Positions 1 to 9,054 of a stretch of DNA of 35,829 nucleotides are shown piece after piece. Both the position numbers and the translations under genes were made by a program. The stretch spans positions 1 through 35,829 of the forward strand of contig SVEA01000045.1 in assembly GCA_015057615.1 (NCBI GenBank). The letters run 5' to 3'. This DNA comes from Lachnospiraceae bacterium (lineage in GTDB: Bacteria > Bacillota > Clostridia > Lachnospirales > Lachnospiraceae). The notes beneath the pieces are model-generated. The model did not search any database. It had not been told where the DNA came from and saw only the letters and a program-made list of their open reading frames with translations. Numbering within the stretch: the first letter of the stretch is position 1; each line of letters opens with the position of its first letter.

Positions 1-296
1 ACCCTTCATGGGTGCGTGGATTGAAATAAGTGTATTCTTATTTTAATTACTGAGCTAAATAAGAGTCGCACCCTTCATGGGTGCGTGGATTGAAATCGGT
101 TTACGATATTGAAACAGAAGAAGTAACCGAGTCGCACCCTTCATGGGTGCGTGGATTGAAATTTTAGGTAAATTATCTTTAATTTTAACTAACCAAAGTC
201 GCACCCTTCATGGGTGCGTGGATTGAAATATTTTGCGCTCTTCGTCACTTATATCCGGATGCACGTCGCACCCTTCATGGGTGCGTGGATTGAAAT
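1..296 (+). CRISPR. CRISPR array, trailer end (type I-C-like repeats)
   Basis: Five direct repeats lie at 1-27 (cut by the window edge), 65-96, 131-162, 198-229 and 265-296. They are separated by unique spacers of 37, 34, 35 and 35 bp. The full repeat is 32 bp: it starts GTCGCACCC, has a GCACCC/GGGTGC stem around a TTCAT loop, and ends GTGGATTGAAAT. This layout and 3' end are typical of type I-C repeats. All visible repeats are identical. In the usual orientation of this repeat class the leader and cas genes lie upstream, to the left and outside the window, so 265-296 is the old, leader-distal end. No spacer has an obvious match elsewhere in the window by eye. Confidence 0.97.
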
Positions 297-302
297 ATTA
301 TT

Positions 303-329
303 AAATTTCCGTAAAATTAGCGGAAATTT
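303..329. other. 9-bp perfect hairpin just after the last CRISPR repeat
   Basis: AAATTTCCG (303-311) and CGGAAATTT (321-329) form a perfect 9-bp stem with a 9-nt loop, six bases after the last repeat. No T-run follows on the plus strand, so a role as terminator of the CRISPR transcript is only possible. The right arm lies within the region homologous to the protease gene, so the hairpin may be fortuitous. Confidence 0.4.
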
Positions 330-811
330 CGACCGGATATGAAAGGAACTAAATATATCGGCAGTGGAACTGTTTGACAAGTATGCGATTATTATCATAC
401 CGAAAAATTTGGTCAACCTTCTTGCAGAATATGAGGAAATCGAATTTATCGAGAAACCAAAACGGATCTCTTTTGAGGTAAACCGGGAAAGATTGGTTTC
501 CTGTATAAATCCAGTGCAAAGCGGCGTTTATAACCTGTTCGGAGAAGGTGTCTATGCCGGAATTATTGATTCGGGAATTGATTATTCCCACCCGGATTTT
601 CGAAATGAGGACGGTACCACCCGGATCGTTGTTTTATGGGATCAGACCATCGCCAGAAATCACCCCGCAGGGGTATGACATCGGAACCGTTAATATCAGG
701 GAGCAGATCAATGAGGCACTTGCGGCACCGATGCCGCAGAGAATGGATATTGTACCAAGCAGTAATTCCGGCGGGCATGGCACCTATGTGTGGTATTTGA
801 AAAATAATTAG
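311..811 (+). pseudogene. Fragment of Csp-like S8 (subtilisin) protease, frameshifted and truncated
   Basis: From about position 311 the DNA aligns with the intact protease gene at 24893-26629, matching roughly residues 41-200 of that protein. The first reading frame (364-678) keeps [19 protein letters not shown] and the catalytic Asp motif [13 protein letters not shown]. Near 655-665 the frame shifts, and the match continues in another frame (TPQGYDIGT through PMPQRMDIVPSS to the His motif GGHGTYV). After about 793 the similarity ends, a few unrelated codons follow and a stop closes the frame. A 1-nt deletion relative to the paralogue is also visible near 318. The 5' end of the gene is missing and the CRISPR array lies in its place. 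This is a dead copy, and probably a footprint of recombination between protease paralogues. Confidence 0.9.
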
Positions 812-921
812 GAACCACTAATACCAGTTTCGTCTAGATAAACTAAATATTATATGCTAAATTATTAGGTAAGGAATTGGACCTATGTTACATGCTGGGA
901 TTAATAAGATGGAGATAAATT

Positions 922-1710
922 ATGAATAATATTAGATATGTAGAGTTTGACGCTAGCCATTCGGGGGACTTTGTATTTGATATTCCGAAAGGGCATGATT
1001 GCTGGTTACTTGTATTAACACAGACACCGGCTATTTTCTATGTAGATAATGATTATGTAGAATACCCGCCTAATTGCGCAGTGTTATACAAGCCAAATCA
1101 GAAAATATATTACCAAGCTAGTTCGGATAAATTTATAAATGATTGGATAAGGTTTGACTCTGACGAAACTTATGTTACATCAACACCGATACCTTTTGGT
1201 GTCCCTTTTATTCTTCGGGATCCTTCATATTGCCATAAAATATATCAATTGCTGGTAAACGAACATATATTAGATAACGATTATAAAGATATTTCAATTG
1301 ATAATTTATTAAGAATATTATTCAATAAATTATTGGAATCATATAATTACAAATATATAACTCCTTTTTACAAAGACCTTACAAATATAAAAATGGAAAT
1401 ATACCGTAATCCGGATAAAGAATGGACAATTGCAATGATGGCAGATAAATTAAATATTAGTGCGGGATACTTGGAAAAAATTTATAAAAACATCTTTGGT
1501 ATTACTTGTATGGATGATGTTATAAAAAGCCGTATTAATCTGGCTAAGAAATATTTAATGTATCACCATTATACGATAATAGAGATTGCATCCCTTTGTG
1601 GATATCGAAATATTGAACACTTCTATCGTCAATTTAAGAAGATTACGGGGGTAACGCCGAATGCATTCCGAAAATCTTCTAGTCAGACAATGAAATGTAG
1701 TGAAAGATAA
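922..1710 (+). CDS. AraC-family transcriptional regulator
   Basis: 262 aa. The N-terminal ~130 residues look like the cupin-type sensor arm of AraC proteins (cysteine, aromatic and proline pattern around YVEYPPNCAVLYKPNQ). Residues ~155-255 form the double helix-turn-helix: TIAMMADKLNISAGYLEKIY is the first helix pair, and TIIEIASLCGYRNIEHFYRQ with FKKITGVTPNAFRK is the second, the classical AraC signature. The start is supported by GGAGA at 911-915. The gene stands alone between the protease fragment and a strong terminator, just upstream of the GH127 gene, so it may control the GH127/GH31 pair; this is inferred from position only. The effector cannot be read from the sequence. A neighbouring sugar such as arabinose or an arabino-oligosaccharide is plausible. 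Confidence 0.9.
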   Translation: MNNIRYVEFDASHSGDFVFDIPKGHDCWLLVLTQTPAIFYVDNDYVEYPPNCAVLYKPNQKIYYQASSDKFINDWIRFDSDETYVTSTPIPFGVPFILRDPSYCHKIYQLLVNEHILDNDYKDISIDNLLRILFNKLLESYNYKYITPFYKDLTNIKMEIYRNPDKEWTIAMMADKLNISAGYLEKIYKNIFGITCMDDVIKSRINLAKKYLMYHHYTIIEIASLCGYRNIEHFYRQFKKITGVTPNAFRKSSSQTMKCSER

Positions 1711-1740
1711 ATTTATTTATGATTACATATTGATATCTAT

Positions 1741-1778
1741 AAAAAAATCAAGTCATTGGACCATGGCTTGATTTTTTT
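1741..1778. terminator. Rho-independent terminator after the AraC gene
   Basis: A perfect 12-bp stem (1741-1752 with 1767-1778) encloses a 14-nt loop. It has A-runs on the left and T-runs on the right, so it can act in both directions. It ends the AraC transcript, and it argues against translation of the open frame that crosses it towards the GH127 gene. Confidence 0.85.
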
Positions 1779-1906
1779 ATTGGTATTATTAATAGTGATG
1801 AAGATAAATCATCTTATGCTTAGTTTATATCATTGTTTTATACATATTATTCACTTAAAATGTATCATATATGGGGCCAATATAAATATGGGTATAATGT
1901 ATTATA

Positions 1907-1934
1907 TTGACACAAGTCTAATATTAAATATGCA
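1907..1934 (+). promoter_or_regulatory. Candidate promoter for the GH127-GH31 pair
   Basis: TTGACA at 1907-1912 is a consensus -35 box. TATGCA at 1929-1934 lies 16 bp further on as a weak -10 box. The site falls between the terminator at 1741-1778 and the GH127 start at 1996. Another -10-like TATAAT is at 1893-1898 but lacks a good -35. No LacI-type operator is visible here. Confidence 0.35.
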
Positions 1935-1995
1935 ATCGGTACTTAATATATATATACGCCAGGCTTGGCAATTATCAAATGATGAGAGGTGCAAT

Positions 1996-3858
1996 ATGAA
2001 GGAATTAAAGAGTAAGCAGGTGAAACTTCGTGATGATGATTTAAGAAGGCGAGAAATTTCTAACAGAGAGTATTTAATGAAATTGACCAGTGAAAATCTT
2101 CTGATTAATTTTAAGCTGGAAGCCGGAAGATATTCAGGAAGAGAACTTGGTAGTAATGCGCACAGAGGATGGGAATCTCCTGTATGTCAATTACGTGGAC
2201 ATTTTCTGGGTCATTGGCTGTCGGCCGCAGCCATCCATTATAATATGAGTGGTGACATGGAATTAAAGGCAAAAGCGGATGCCATTATCGATGAACTGGC
2301 AGAATGTCAAAAGGATAATGGTGGTCAATGGGCAGGCCCGATTCCTGAAAAATATCTTTACTGGATTGCAAATGGAAAGGAAGTTTGGGCTCCACAATAT
2401 ACACTCCATAAAGTATTCATGGGCTTGGTTGATATGTATCTATATGCTGAAAACCATAAGGCTTTAGAAATTGCAGATAAATTTGCCGATTGGTTTGTAG
2501 AGTGGAGTGGTAAATATAGCAGAGAAAAATTTGATGATATACTTGATGTAGAAACCGGTGGAATGCTTGAAGTATGGGCAGAGCTTCTTCATATTACTGG
2601 TAAAGATAAATATAAAATGTTGTTAGAACGCTATTACCGAGACAGATTATTTGGTCCACTGCTAGCAGGTAAGGATCCGCTGACTAATATGCATGCCAAT
2701 ACAACCATACCTGAAGTTCTTGGCTGTGCCAGATCCTATGAAGTAACCGGAGAAGAAAAATGGATGGAGATTGTAAAGGCATATTGGAATTGTGCTGTAA
2801 CTGAGAGAGGGTGCTTAGCAACAGGTGGACAAACGTCAGGTGAGATCTGGATGCCTAAGATGAAGATGAAAGAAAGATTGGGCGACAAAAACCAAGAACA
2901 TTGTACGGTATATAATATGATACGGTTGGCAGAATTTTTGTTCAGACATACAGAAGATCCCACTTATATGCAATATATCGAATACAACTTATATAATGGT
3001 ATTATGGCGCAGGCGTATTATCAGGAGTATGCTTTAACCGGGAGTAAACATGTTAATCCCTCCACTGGATTGCTGACTTACTTTCTTCCAATGAAGGCTG
3101 GATTACATAAGGATTGGAGCGGTGAGACCGATAGCTTCTTTTGCTGTCACGGAACTATGGTACAAGCAAATGCTGCTCTAAACAGAGGGATATATTATAA
3201 AAATAAGGAAGAGATTTTTGTCTGTCAGTATTTTGATTCTGAGTTGCAAACAAAAATTGGAGAAGATGATATAACAATCATCCAGAAGCAAGATAAAATG
3301 AGTGGGAGCATGATGAATTCCTCCAATACTGCCGGCAGTCAAGAGGTGAACGAAGTTACACTACTGCATGAAAATATGCCAAAGTATAGGAAACATGATT
3401 TTGTTGTACGAACTTCTACTGTAAAAACTTTCACCATTCGCTATCGTATTCCTGAGTGGATTATGTCGGAGGCAATTATTTATGTAAACGGTTCGGTACA
3501 TGGTAAAACATCAGACAGCAATAAATTTTATAAAATAAAACGAGAGTGGAAGGATGGAGATACAATTAGTATCATCCTACCTATTGGCATCCGCTTTATT
3601 CCACTTCCCGATGATGATGAAATAGGGGCTTTCCGCTTTGGTCCTGAAGTACTTGCAGGTATCTGTGATACGGAAAGATTACTTTACGTAGAAAACAAAG
3701 ATATTGCTTCTGAAATTATGATGGAAAATGAACGGGAGTGGGGTAATTGGCGCTATTTCTTCAAGACAGTAAATCAAAATCCGGTAATTCAATTAAGAAG
3801 AATAAGGGACATCGGATATGAACCATATCAGATTTATTTTAAGGTCAAGTATAAATGA
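1996..3858 (+). CDS. GH127-family beta-L-arabinofuranosidase (DUF1680)
   Basis: 620 aa from the ATG at 1996, which has GAGAGGT 5 bp upstream; the open frame extends further 5' but crosses a terminator. The protein has the (alpha/alpha)6-barrel signature of DUF1680 enzymes (QLRGHFLGHWLSAAA, GGQWAGPIPEKYL). Characterised HypBA1 uses Cys417 as nucleophile with a Zn site made of Glu338, Cys340, Cys417 and Cys418. The equivalent residues are visible here as E301-H-C303 and C383-C384 (FFCCHG), with very similar spacing. These enzymes release L-arabinose from beta-arabinofuranosides. The related family GH146 shares the same residues and cannot be excluded. No signal peptide is present, so it acts in the cytoplasm on imported oligosaccharides. 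It is followed 48 bp later by the GH31 gene, probably in the same operon. Confidence 0.88.
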   Translation: MKELKSKQVKLRDDDLRRREISNREYLMKLTSENLLINFKLEAGRYSGRELGSNAHRGWESPVCQLRGHFLGHWLSAAAIHYNMSGDMELKAKADAIIDELAECQKDNGGQWAGPIPEKYLYWIANGKEVWAPQYTLHKVFMGLVDMYLYAENHKALEIADKFADWFVEWSGKYSREKFDDILDVETGGMLEVWAELLHITGKDKYKMLLERYYRDRLFGPLLAGKDPLTNMHANTTIPEVLGCARSYEVTGEEKWMEIVKAYWNCAVTERGCLATGGQTSGEIWMPKMKMKERLGDKNQEHCTVYNMIRLAEFLFRHTEDPTYMQYIEYNLYNGIMAQAYYQEYALTGSKHVNPSTGLLTYFLPMKAGLHKDWSGETDSFFCCHGTMVQANAALNRGIYYKNKEEIFVCQYFDSELQTKIGEDDITIIQKQDKMSGSMMNSSNTAGSQEVNEVTLLHENMPKYRKHDFVVRTSTVKTFTIRYRIPEWIMSEAIIYVNGSVHGKTSDSNKFYKIKREWKDGDTISIILPIGIRFIPLPDDDEIGAFRFGPEVLAGICDTERLLYVENKDIASEIMMENEREWGNWRYFFKTVNQNPVIQLRRIRDIGYEPYQIYFKVKYK

Positions 3859-3906
3859 TGCACAAAGTCTATATTCGGAAGATAATACATAGCAATGGAG
3901 GTATTT

Positions 3907-6285
3907 ATGCTAATTGTTGATAAGAGGCCTGGCAATAGAATTATAGGAGTGAAGCGTACTCAAGGGGCACTGATTTTGTCCACAAACAATGGAAAAATTA
4001 AATTGGAACCAAAATCCTCAGAAATTATTCGTGTGGTCTATACACTTAAGGATACCTTTTCTGTCCAAGAAAAGCCCGGAATCATATGTAAAGCTGTTTA
4101 TGATGAATGGAATTATAATGAAGGGGAAAATGAGATTGCCCTAACTACAAGAAGGATTACGCTTCGAATTAATAAAGAAACAGCGTCAATACAGTACTAT
4201 GATAATAAAGGGAAACTGCTGTTGAAAGAAAGAGATTATGAAAGTAAAAATTTAGAGGAGTTCTCTGCATATAAAACTGTAATTGATGAAGATACGAGGG
4301 TTGAAAAAGTTGTTACTCCTGATGGTGCTAAGGAAGTTGTAAAAGATGCGAACAAGGTTTTTGATCAGAAACTTTATAGAACCAGACTATATTTAGAGTG
4401 GCAGGAGCAAGAATCATTATACGGACTTGGACAAAATGAAGAGGGATATTTAGATTTAAGAGGAACAACAGTATTCCTACATCAAGCGAATAAAAAAATT
4501 GCAATTCCCTGTCTAGTATCTAGTCTGGGATATGGTATTTTGGTAGATACCTATAGTCCGATGATTTTTAATGATACTAATTTTGGCTCCTATCTATATA
4601 CAGAGGCTGATTATGAGATGGATTTTTACTTTATATATGGTAATGACATGGATGGGGTTATTCGTGGGTATCGTTATCTGACAGGAAAAGCAACCATGCT
4701 GCCTAAATGGACATTTGGCTTTATACAATCACAAGAACGATATGAAACAGCGCAAGAATTAATTGATGTAGTAAAAGAGTATAGAAAAAGGAATATTGGT
4801 TTGGATTGTATTGTTCTGGACTGGTGTTCATGGCAAGGAAATCTATGGGGGCAGAAGACATTTGATCCTGAGCGTTTTGCAGATCCCTCTGCCATGATGG
4901 ATGAACTACATGATAATCATGTAAGCTTGATGGTATCTATTTGGCCTAATATGAGTAAGGAGTGCGATAATTTTAAAGAATTCAAGGATAAGGATTTATT
5001 TCTACAAGCTAGTAGTGTCTATAATCCTTATATAGAGGAAGGAAGAAAACTTTACTGGAAGCAGGCAAATGAGGGACTATTTTGCCATGGTATCGATGCA
5101 TGGTGGTGTGATTCTAGTGAACCCTTTACACCTGAGTGGAATCATACCTGGCAACCTGAACCAAGTACTATGTATCATGAATATTATAATACAAGCAGTC
5201 AGCATATTCCTGCACAGCTAACAAATACTTATAGTTTATATCATGCAAGAACAATGTATGAAGGGCAACGTGATACAACAAATGAGAAAAGGGTTGTTAA
5301 TCTTACCCGTAGCTGTTACACCGGTCAGCAAAGATACGGAGCCATTCTATGGTCCGGTGATATATCTGCAAATTGGATCACTCTGAAAAGACAAATTACA
5401 GCTGGCCTTAATTTTTGTGCCAGTGGTATTCCGTATTGGACATTAGATATTGGTGCTTTCTTTATTAGGAAGGGTGTTCAATGGTATTGGGATGGGGATT
5501 ATGAGAAAGGTTACGATGATTTTGGATATGTAGAACTATTTACAAGATGGTTTCAATATGGATGCTTTTTACCGATATTCAGGAGCCATGGTACAGACTT
5601 TAGAAGAGAATTGTGGCATTTTGGAGAAAAGGGAGATGTCTTTTATGATACAATAATTAAATTTAATCAATTAAGATACCGGCTTATGCCTTATATTTAT
5701 TCAATGGCAGGTAAGGTATGGAAGGATGATTATACCTTGATTAGAATGCTGGCCTTTGATTATCCTGAGGATGCAATAGCAAGAGGTATCGATGATCAGT
5801 ATATGTTCGGTGAAAGTCTAATGGTTTGTCCGGTGGTTGAACCAATGTATTATGATAAGAATGGGGTGCCAATCGAGGGTTCTTCAAAAACCAGAGAAGT
5901 ATACCTTCCGAAAGGATGCTGGTATGATTTTTGGACAAATAAGTATTACGAAGGGGGACAAACCATAACAGCAGATGCACCGATTGATATCATACCATTA
6001 TTCGTAAAAGCAGGTAGCATCCTTCCGATGGCTCAGTTTATGCAATATGTAGATGAGATACCAAACGCACCGATCGAGCTGTATGTTTATACGGGTAAGG
6101 ATACTGAATTTGAATTGTATGAGGATGAAGGCAACAGTTATCGATATGAAGAAGGTGAATATGCCATAACAAAATTGGTATGGGATGATAAAAATCAAGA
6201 ACTAGTTATTGGTGAACCAATCGGATACTATAAGGGGATGACAGGCAACAGAGAATTTAAGGCAGAAGTAATTGATAATGTTTAG
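3907..6285 (+). CDS. GH31-family glycosidase (probable alpha-xylosidase)
   Basis: 792 aa from the ATG at 3907, chosen because GGAGG (3897-3901) lies 5 bp upstream; an in-frame ATG at 3895 lies within that site. The N-terminal beta-sandwich (about 1-230) is followed by the catalytic barrel. The GH31 nucleophile motif is visible as WWCDSSEP with D402, and the acid/base motif as LWSGDI with D485. Retaining GH31 enzymes of this architecture act on alpha-xylosides or alpha-glucosides. The setting among arabinoxylan enzymes favours alpha-xylosidase, but the sequence alone does not decide. No secretion signal is present. The gene directly follows GH127 and is closed by a terminator-like hairpin. Confidence 0.87.
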   Translation: MLIVDKRPGNRIIGVKRTQGALILSTNNGKIKLEPKSSEIIRVVYTLKDTFSVQEKPGIICKAVYDEWNYNEGENEIALTTRRITLRINKETASIQYYDNKGKLLLKERDYESKNLEEFSAYKTVIDEDTRVEKVVTPDGAKEVVKDANKVFDQKLYRTRLYLEWQEQESLYGLGQNEEGYLDLRGTTVFLHQANKKIAIPCLVSSLGYGILVDTYSPMIFNDTNFGSYLYTEADYEMDFYFIYGNDMDGVIRGYRYLTGKATMLPKWTFGFIQSQERYETAQELIDVVKEYRKRNIGLDCIVLDWCSWQGNLWGQKTFDPERFADPSAMMDELHDNHVSLMVSIWPNMSKECDNFKEFKDKDLFLQASSVYNPYIEEGRKLYWKQANEGLFCHGIDAWWCDSSEPFTPEWNHTWQPEPSTMYHEYYNTSSQHIPAQLTNTYSLYHARTMYEGQRDTTNEKRVVNLTRSCYTGQQRYGAILWSGDISANWITLKRQITAGLNFCASGIPYWTLDIGAFFIRKGVQWYWDGDYEKGYDDFGYVELFTRWFQYGCFLPIFRSHGTDFRRELWHFGEKGDVFYDTIIKFNQLRYRLMPYIYSMAGKVWKDDYTLIRMLAFDYPEDAIARGIDDQYMFGESLMVCPVVEPMYYDKNGVPIEGSSKTREVYLPKGCWYDFWTNKYYEGGQTITADAPIDIIPLFVKAGSILPMAQFMQYVDEIPNAPIELYVYTGKDTEFELYEDEGNSYRYEEGEYAITKLVWDDKNQELVIGEPIGYYKGMTGNREFKAEVIDNV

Positions 6286-6290
6286 GTGTT

Positions 6291-6322
6291 AAATAAAAGG
6301 AATCTTTCGCTTTTATTCTTTT
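6291..6322 (+). terminator. Terminator-like hairpin after the GH31 gene
   Basis: AATAAAAG (6292-6299) pairs perfectly with CTTTTATT (6310-6317) around a 10-nt loop, followed by CTTTT. The stem is AT-rich, so termination may be weak. It separates the GH127-GH31 unit from the lacI promoter. Confidence 0.6.
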
Positions 6323-6377
6323 AATGAACCTTATCTACAATGCATAAGTATCTTATCTTAATTATCACGAATTTAAG

Positions 6378-6425
6378 TTGATATAATTTTGATATTTAGA
6401 TATAATTAACATAAAAACGTTTTAC
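6378..6425 (+). promoter_or_regulatory. lacI promoter with autoregulatory operator (O1)
   Basis: TTGATA (6378-6383), a 17-bp spacer and TATAAT (6401-6406) make a near-consensus sigma-A promoter. Immediately downstream, TAAAAACGTTTTAC (6412-6425) contains the perfect palindrome AAAACGTTTT, with the central CG typical of LacI-family operators. The same motif recurs six times at 12177-12641. Its position over the transcription start fits autorepression by the product of the next gene. Confidence 0.75.
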
Positions 6426-6454
6426 CTGAATGTCCTATGAAAGGATTTGATGAA

Positions 6455-7495
6455 TTGGTTACATTAAAAGAAATTGCTAGGATGTGTGATGTTTCAATAA
6501 CTACCGTATCTAATGTGTTAAACGGCAAGCCAAAAGTTAGTGAAGAAACTAGGCAAAGGGTACTTGAGGTGGTGAAACAAACTGGATATCAGCCAAATTA
6601 TTTTGCCCAAGGAATGCGAAAACAGAAGACTAGAATTATTGGTATTATTGTAGAAGATTTGGATTTGTTTAGTACGCCACCTATAGTAGAGGCTATCATG
6701 GCATACTGTGATGATAATAATTATCGGACTTTACTTATAAATTTAAGACTCTATGACAAATGGCAAGACACGTGGTATTCTGATGAAAAAAAAATACAAT
6801 CAGTACTTCAGCCAACGATTCGTGAATTGTTATCAATTAAAGTGGACGGAATTATGTATGTGGCCGGACATTGCCGGGACATCAACTATTTTATGGATGA
6901 TTTTAAAATTCCTGCTATTATAGTATATGCTTTATCGGCATCATCCAGATTTCCCTCTGTTGTATTTGATGACGAAAAGGGTGGTTATGATATAACTAAA
7001 TATTTAATTTCAAAGGGGCATCGTAAAATAGGTGTGATTGCAGGAAGTGCTAATAATCTTCATACGCAAAAGCGAAGTTTGGGATATCAAAAGGCCTTGT
7101 TCGAGGAGCAGATTTTATTTAATCCGGACTGGATTAAGCATGGAGACTGGGAAAGGATGTCTGGATATATACAAGCTGAAAAGATAGTAAAAGAAGGCGT
7201 TACAGCGATTTTTTGTATGAATGATTTGATGGCAGCCGGTGCATATGATTATCTTTATGAGAATAATATAACCGTGGGACAGGACATTTCTATCGTTGGA
7301 TATGATAATAATGAGATTTCTGAATACCTAAGACCCGCGCTTACGACTATTGATATTCCATTGAAAAAAATCGGTAAGACCGCAGCAGAGTATTTTGTAA
7401 AATTGCTTGAAGATGAGTTAGACAGTAATGAAAACCAAGAGATAATAAAATTACAATGTAATATGGTTATAAGAGAATCTGTAAGAAGTATTTGA
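6455..7495 (+). CDS. LacI-family transcriptional repressor
   Basis: 346 aa from the TTG at 6455, giving the family-typical start VTLKEIARMCDVS with AAAGGA 9 bp upstream. An in-frame ATG at 6437 would add six residues and has no clear ribosome binding site. The DNA-binding domain has the LacI helix-turn-helix (TLKEIARMCDVSITTVSNVL) and hinge (YQPNYFAQGMRKQKT). It is followed by a periplasmic-binding-protein-like ligand domain with family motifs (VVFDDEKGGYDITKYLISKG, AIFCMNDLMAAGAYDYL, VGYDNNE). It is the likely repressor of its own gene and of the divergent GH51 and transporter promoters, because matching CG-centred operators lie at all three. The inducer is probably an arabino- or xylo-oligosaccharide; this is inferred from the neighbours. 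Confidence 0.92.
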   Translation: MVTLKEIARMCDVSITTVSNVLNGKPKVSEETRQRVLEVVKQTGYQPNYFAQGMRKQKTRIIGIIVEDLDLFSTPPIVEAIMAYCDDNNYRTLLINLRLYDKWQDTWYSDEKKIQSVLQPTIRELLSIKVDGIMYVAGHCRDINYFMDDFKIPAIIVYALSASSRFPSVVFDDEKGGYDITKYLISKGHRKIGVIAGSANNLHTQKRSLGYQKALFEEQILFNPDWIKHGDWERMSGYIQAEKIVKEGVTAIFCMNDLMAAGAYDYLYENNITVGQDISIVGYDNNEISEYLRPALTTIDIPLKKIGKTAAEYFVKLLEDELDSNENQEIIKLQCNMVIRESVRSI

Positions 7496-7617
7496 TTCGT
7501 TACTACATTATGAAAATGTAAGAAGGGGCGCTAAAGGTTGAAAGAATTTCATTCGTTCAACCGGAGATTTGTGCTACACACAAAGTCGCCAGCTTTGAAA
7601 GGAGCATGGTTATAAAG
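7496..7617 (+). other. Structured leader of the GH43 gene
   Basis: GGTTGAA (7536-7542) pairs with TTCAACC (7556-7562), with an inner GAAT/ATTC helix, giving a hairpin without a T-run. The leader continues to TTTGAAAGGAGCATGG (7594-7609), which carries the ribosome binding site. Two parts of this leader reappear joined at 18722-18749. No promoter consensus is obvious, so the gene may be co-transcribed with lacI. Confidence 0.5.
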
Positions 7618-9033
7618 ATGAAAAAACAAGGATTTAATCCATATCTTCCATCATGGGAATATATTCCGGATGGTGAACCTTATGTTTTTAATGATAGAGT
7701 CTATGTTTATGGCTCTCATGACCGTTTCAACGGGTATGCTTACTGTTTAAATGATTATGTTTGTTGGTCTGCACCGGTGGATGATCTAGCTGACTGGCGT
7801 TATGAAGGAGTTATTTTAAAAGCGACTGATGTAGAGGATAATGAAGACCGTGATAGCTGTCTTTATGCTCCTGATGTAGCGGTCGGATCCGACGGAAGAT
7901 ATTATCTATATTATGTAGACAGTAAGCGTTCTATAGTATCTGTTGCTGTCTGCGATACACCGGCAGGCAAATACGAGTTTTATGGTTATGTACAATATCC
8001 GGACGGAGTAAGATTAGGTGAGAGAGAGGGAGATGAACCACAATTCGATCCTGCGGTATTGGTAGAGGAAGATAAGGTGTATCTTTACACCGGCTTTTGC
8101 GCGGTCGGTGATAAATCCAGAAGTGGAGCGATGGCAACGGTTCTTAGTACCGACATGTTAACCATCATTGAGGATCCTGTTATTGTAGCTCCTAGTGAAC
8201 CTTATAGTAAGGGAAGCGGTTTTGAAGGACATGAATTTTTTGAGGCTCCTTCCATTAGAAAACGGGGTAACACTTATTATTTTATTTACTCCTCGATCCT
8301 TATGCATGAGCTATGCTATGCTACCAGTAAGCATCCTACCTTTGGATTTAAGTATCGTGGAACGATAGTAAGTAATTGCGATATGGGTATGAGCACCTAT
8401 AAATCCGCAGATAAACCTATGGCTTACGGAGGAAATAACCATGGTAGTATGGTTGAGATAAACGGAAAATGGTACATTTTCTATCATAGGCACACCAATG
8501 GAACCAATTTTAGTAGACAGGGTTGCTTAGAAGAAATTTCATTTTTGGAAGATGGATCAATTCCTCAAGTAGAAATGACGTCATGTGGTCCTAATGGTGG
8601 TCCTTTAAAGGGATTGGGTGAGTACCATGCTTACATAGCTTGTAATCTCTTCTGCGACGAGGAATCCATTTATACAGATTTTACAGGGTCATGGATGGAT
8701 AATCAATTTCCGAAGATTACACAGGATGGAAAAGATGGCGATGAGGAGATTGGTTATATTGCAAATATGAAAGCATCTGCTACAGCCGGTTTTAAATATT
8801 TTGATTGTAAAGGAATTGAGAGAGTAAAAATAAAAGTACGCGGCTATTGTAAAGGTGATTTTGAAATAAAGACTTCTTGGAATGGCCCTGCTCTTGGTAA
8901 GATACCGGTTGCGTTCTCCAATGTGTGGAAAGAATATTCTGCTAATATAGCAATCCCGGACGGAGTACATGCACTGTATATTACCTATACCGGAGAAGGA
9001 AGTGCAAGCCTTGCTTCCTTTACTTTGGAATAA
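7618..9033 (+). CDS. GH43-family beta-xylosidase/alpha-L-arabinofuranosidase
   Basis: 471 aa from the ATG at 7618. An upstream in-frame ATG at 7606 is only 1 bp from the GGAG ribosome binding site and is less likely, although the spacing to 7618 (13 bp) is also long. The five-bladed propeller family shows its three acids: D18 in YIPDGEP (general base), D86 in LYAPDVA (pKa modulator) and E209 in FFEAPS (general acid). A histidine in NNHGSM follows. Residues ~340-471 look like a small beta-sandwich carbohydrate-binding module (CBM6-like). There is no signal peptide. GH43 enzymes with this N-terminus cleave xylosides, arabinosides or both. The substrate cannot be fixed here; arabinoxylan oligosaccharides fit the context. 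It is 21 bp upstream of the serine hydrolase gene. Confidence 0.88.
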   Translation: MKKQGFNPYLPSWEYIPDGEPYVFNDRVYVYGSHDRFNGYAYCLNDYVCWSAPVDDLADWRYEGVILKATDVEDNEDRDSCLYAPDVAVGSDGRYYLYYVDSKRSIVSVAVCDTPAGKYEFYGYVQYPDGVRLGEREGDEPQFDPAVLVEEDKVYLYTGFCAVGDKSRSGAMATVLSTDMLTIIEDPVIVAPSEPYSKGSGFEGHEFFEAPSIRKRGNTYYFIYSSILMHELCYATSKHPTFGFKYRGTIVSNCDMGMSTYKSADKPMAYGGNNHGSMVEINGKWYIFYHRHTNGTNFSRQGCLEEISFLEDGSIPQVEMTSCGPNGGPLKGLGEYHAYIACNLFCDEESIYTDFTGSWMDNQFPKITQDGKDGDEEIGYIANMKASATAGFKYFDCKGIERVKIKVRGYCKGDFEIKTSWNGPALGKIPVAFSNVWKEYSANIAIPDGVHALYITYTGEGSASLASFTLE

Positions 9034-9054
9034 CATTCAAACAGGAGGTATAAT

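Noticed and set aside
1-296. Self-targeting spacers
   Set aside because: None of the four complete spacers showed an obvious match to the rest of the window by eye; a proper alignment search was not possible.
1756-1995. 80-codon N-terminal extension of the GH127 frame
   Set aside because: It starts inside the terminator hairpin (1741-1778), has no ribosome binding site, and the family N-terminus fits the ATG at 1996, which has one.
6412-6425. CcpA catabolite-repression (cre) site instead of a dedicated LacI operator
   Set aside because: The core resembles cre, but the repeated AAAACG(A/T)TnnAC form, the clustering around two divergent promoters and the adjacent lacI gene favour the local repressor; CcpA overlap cannot be fully excluded.
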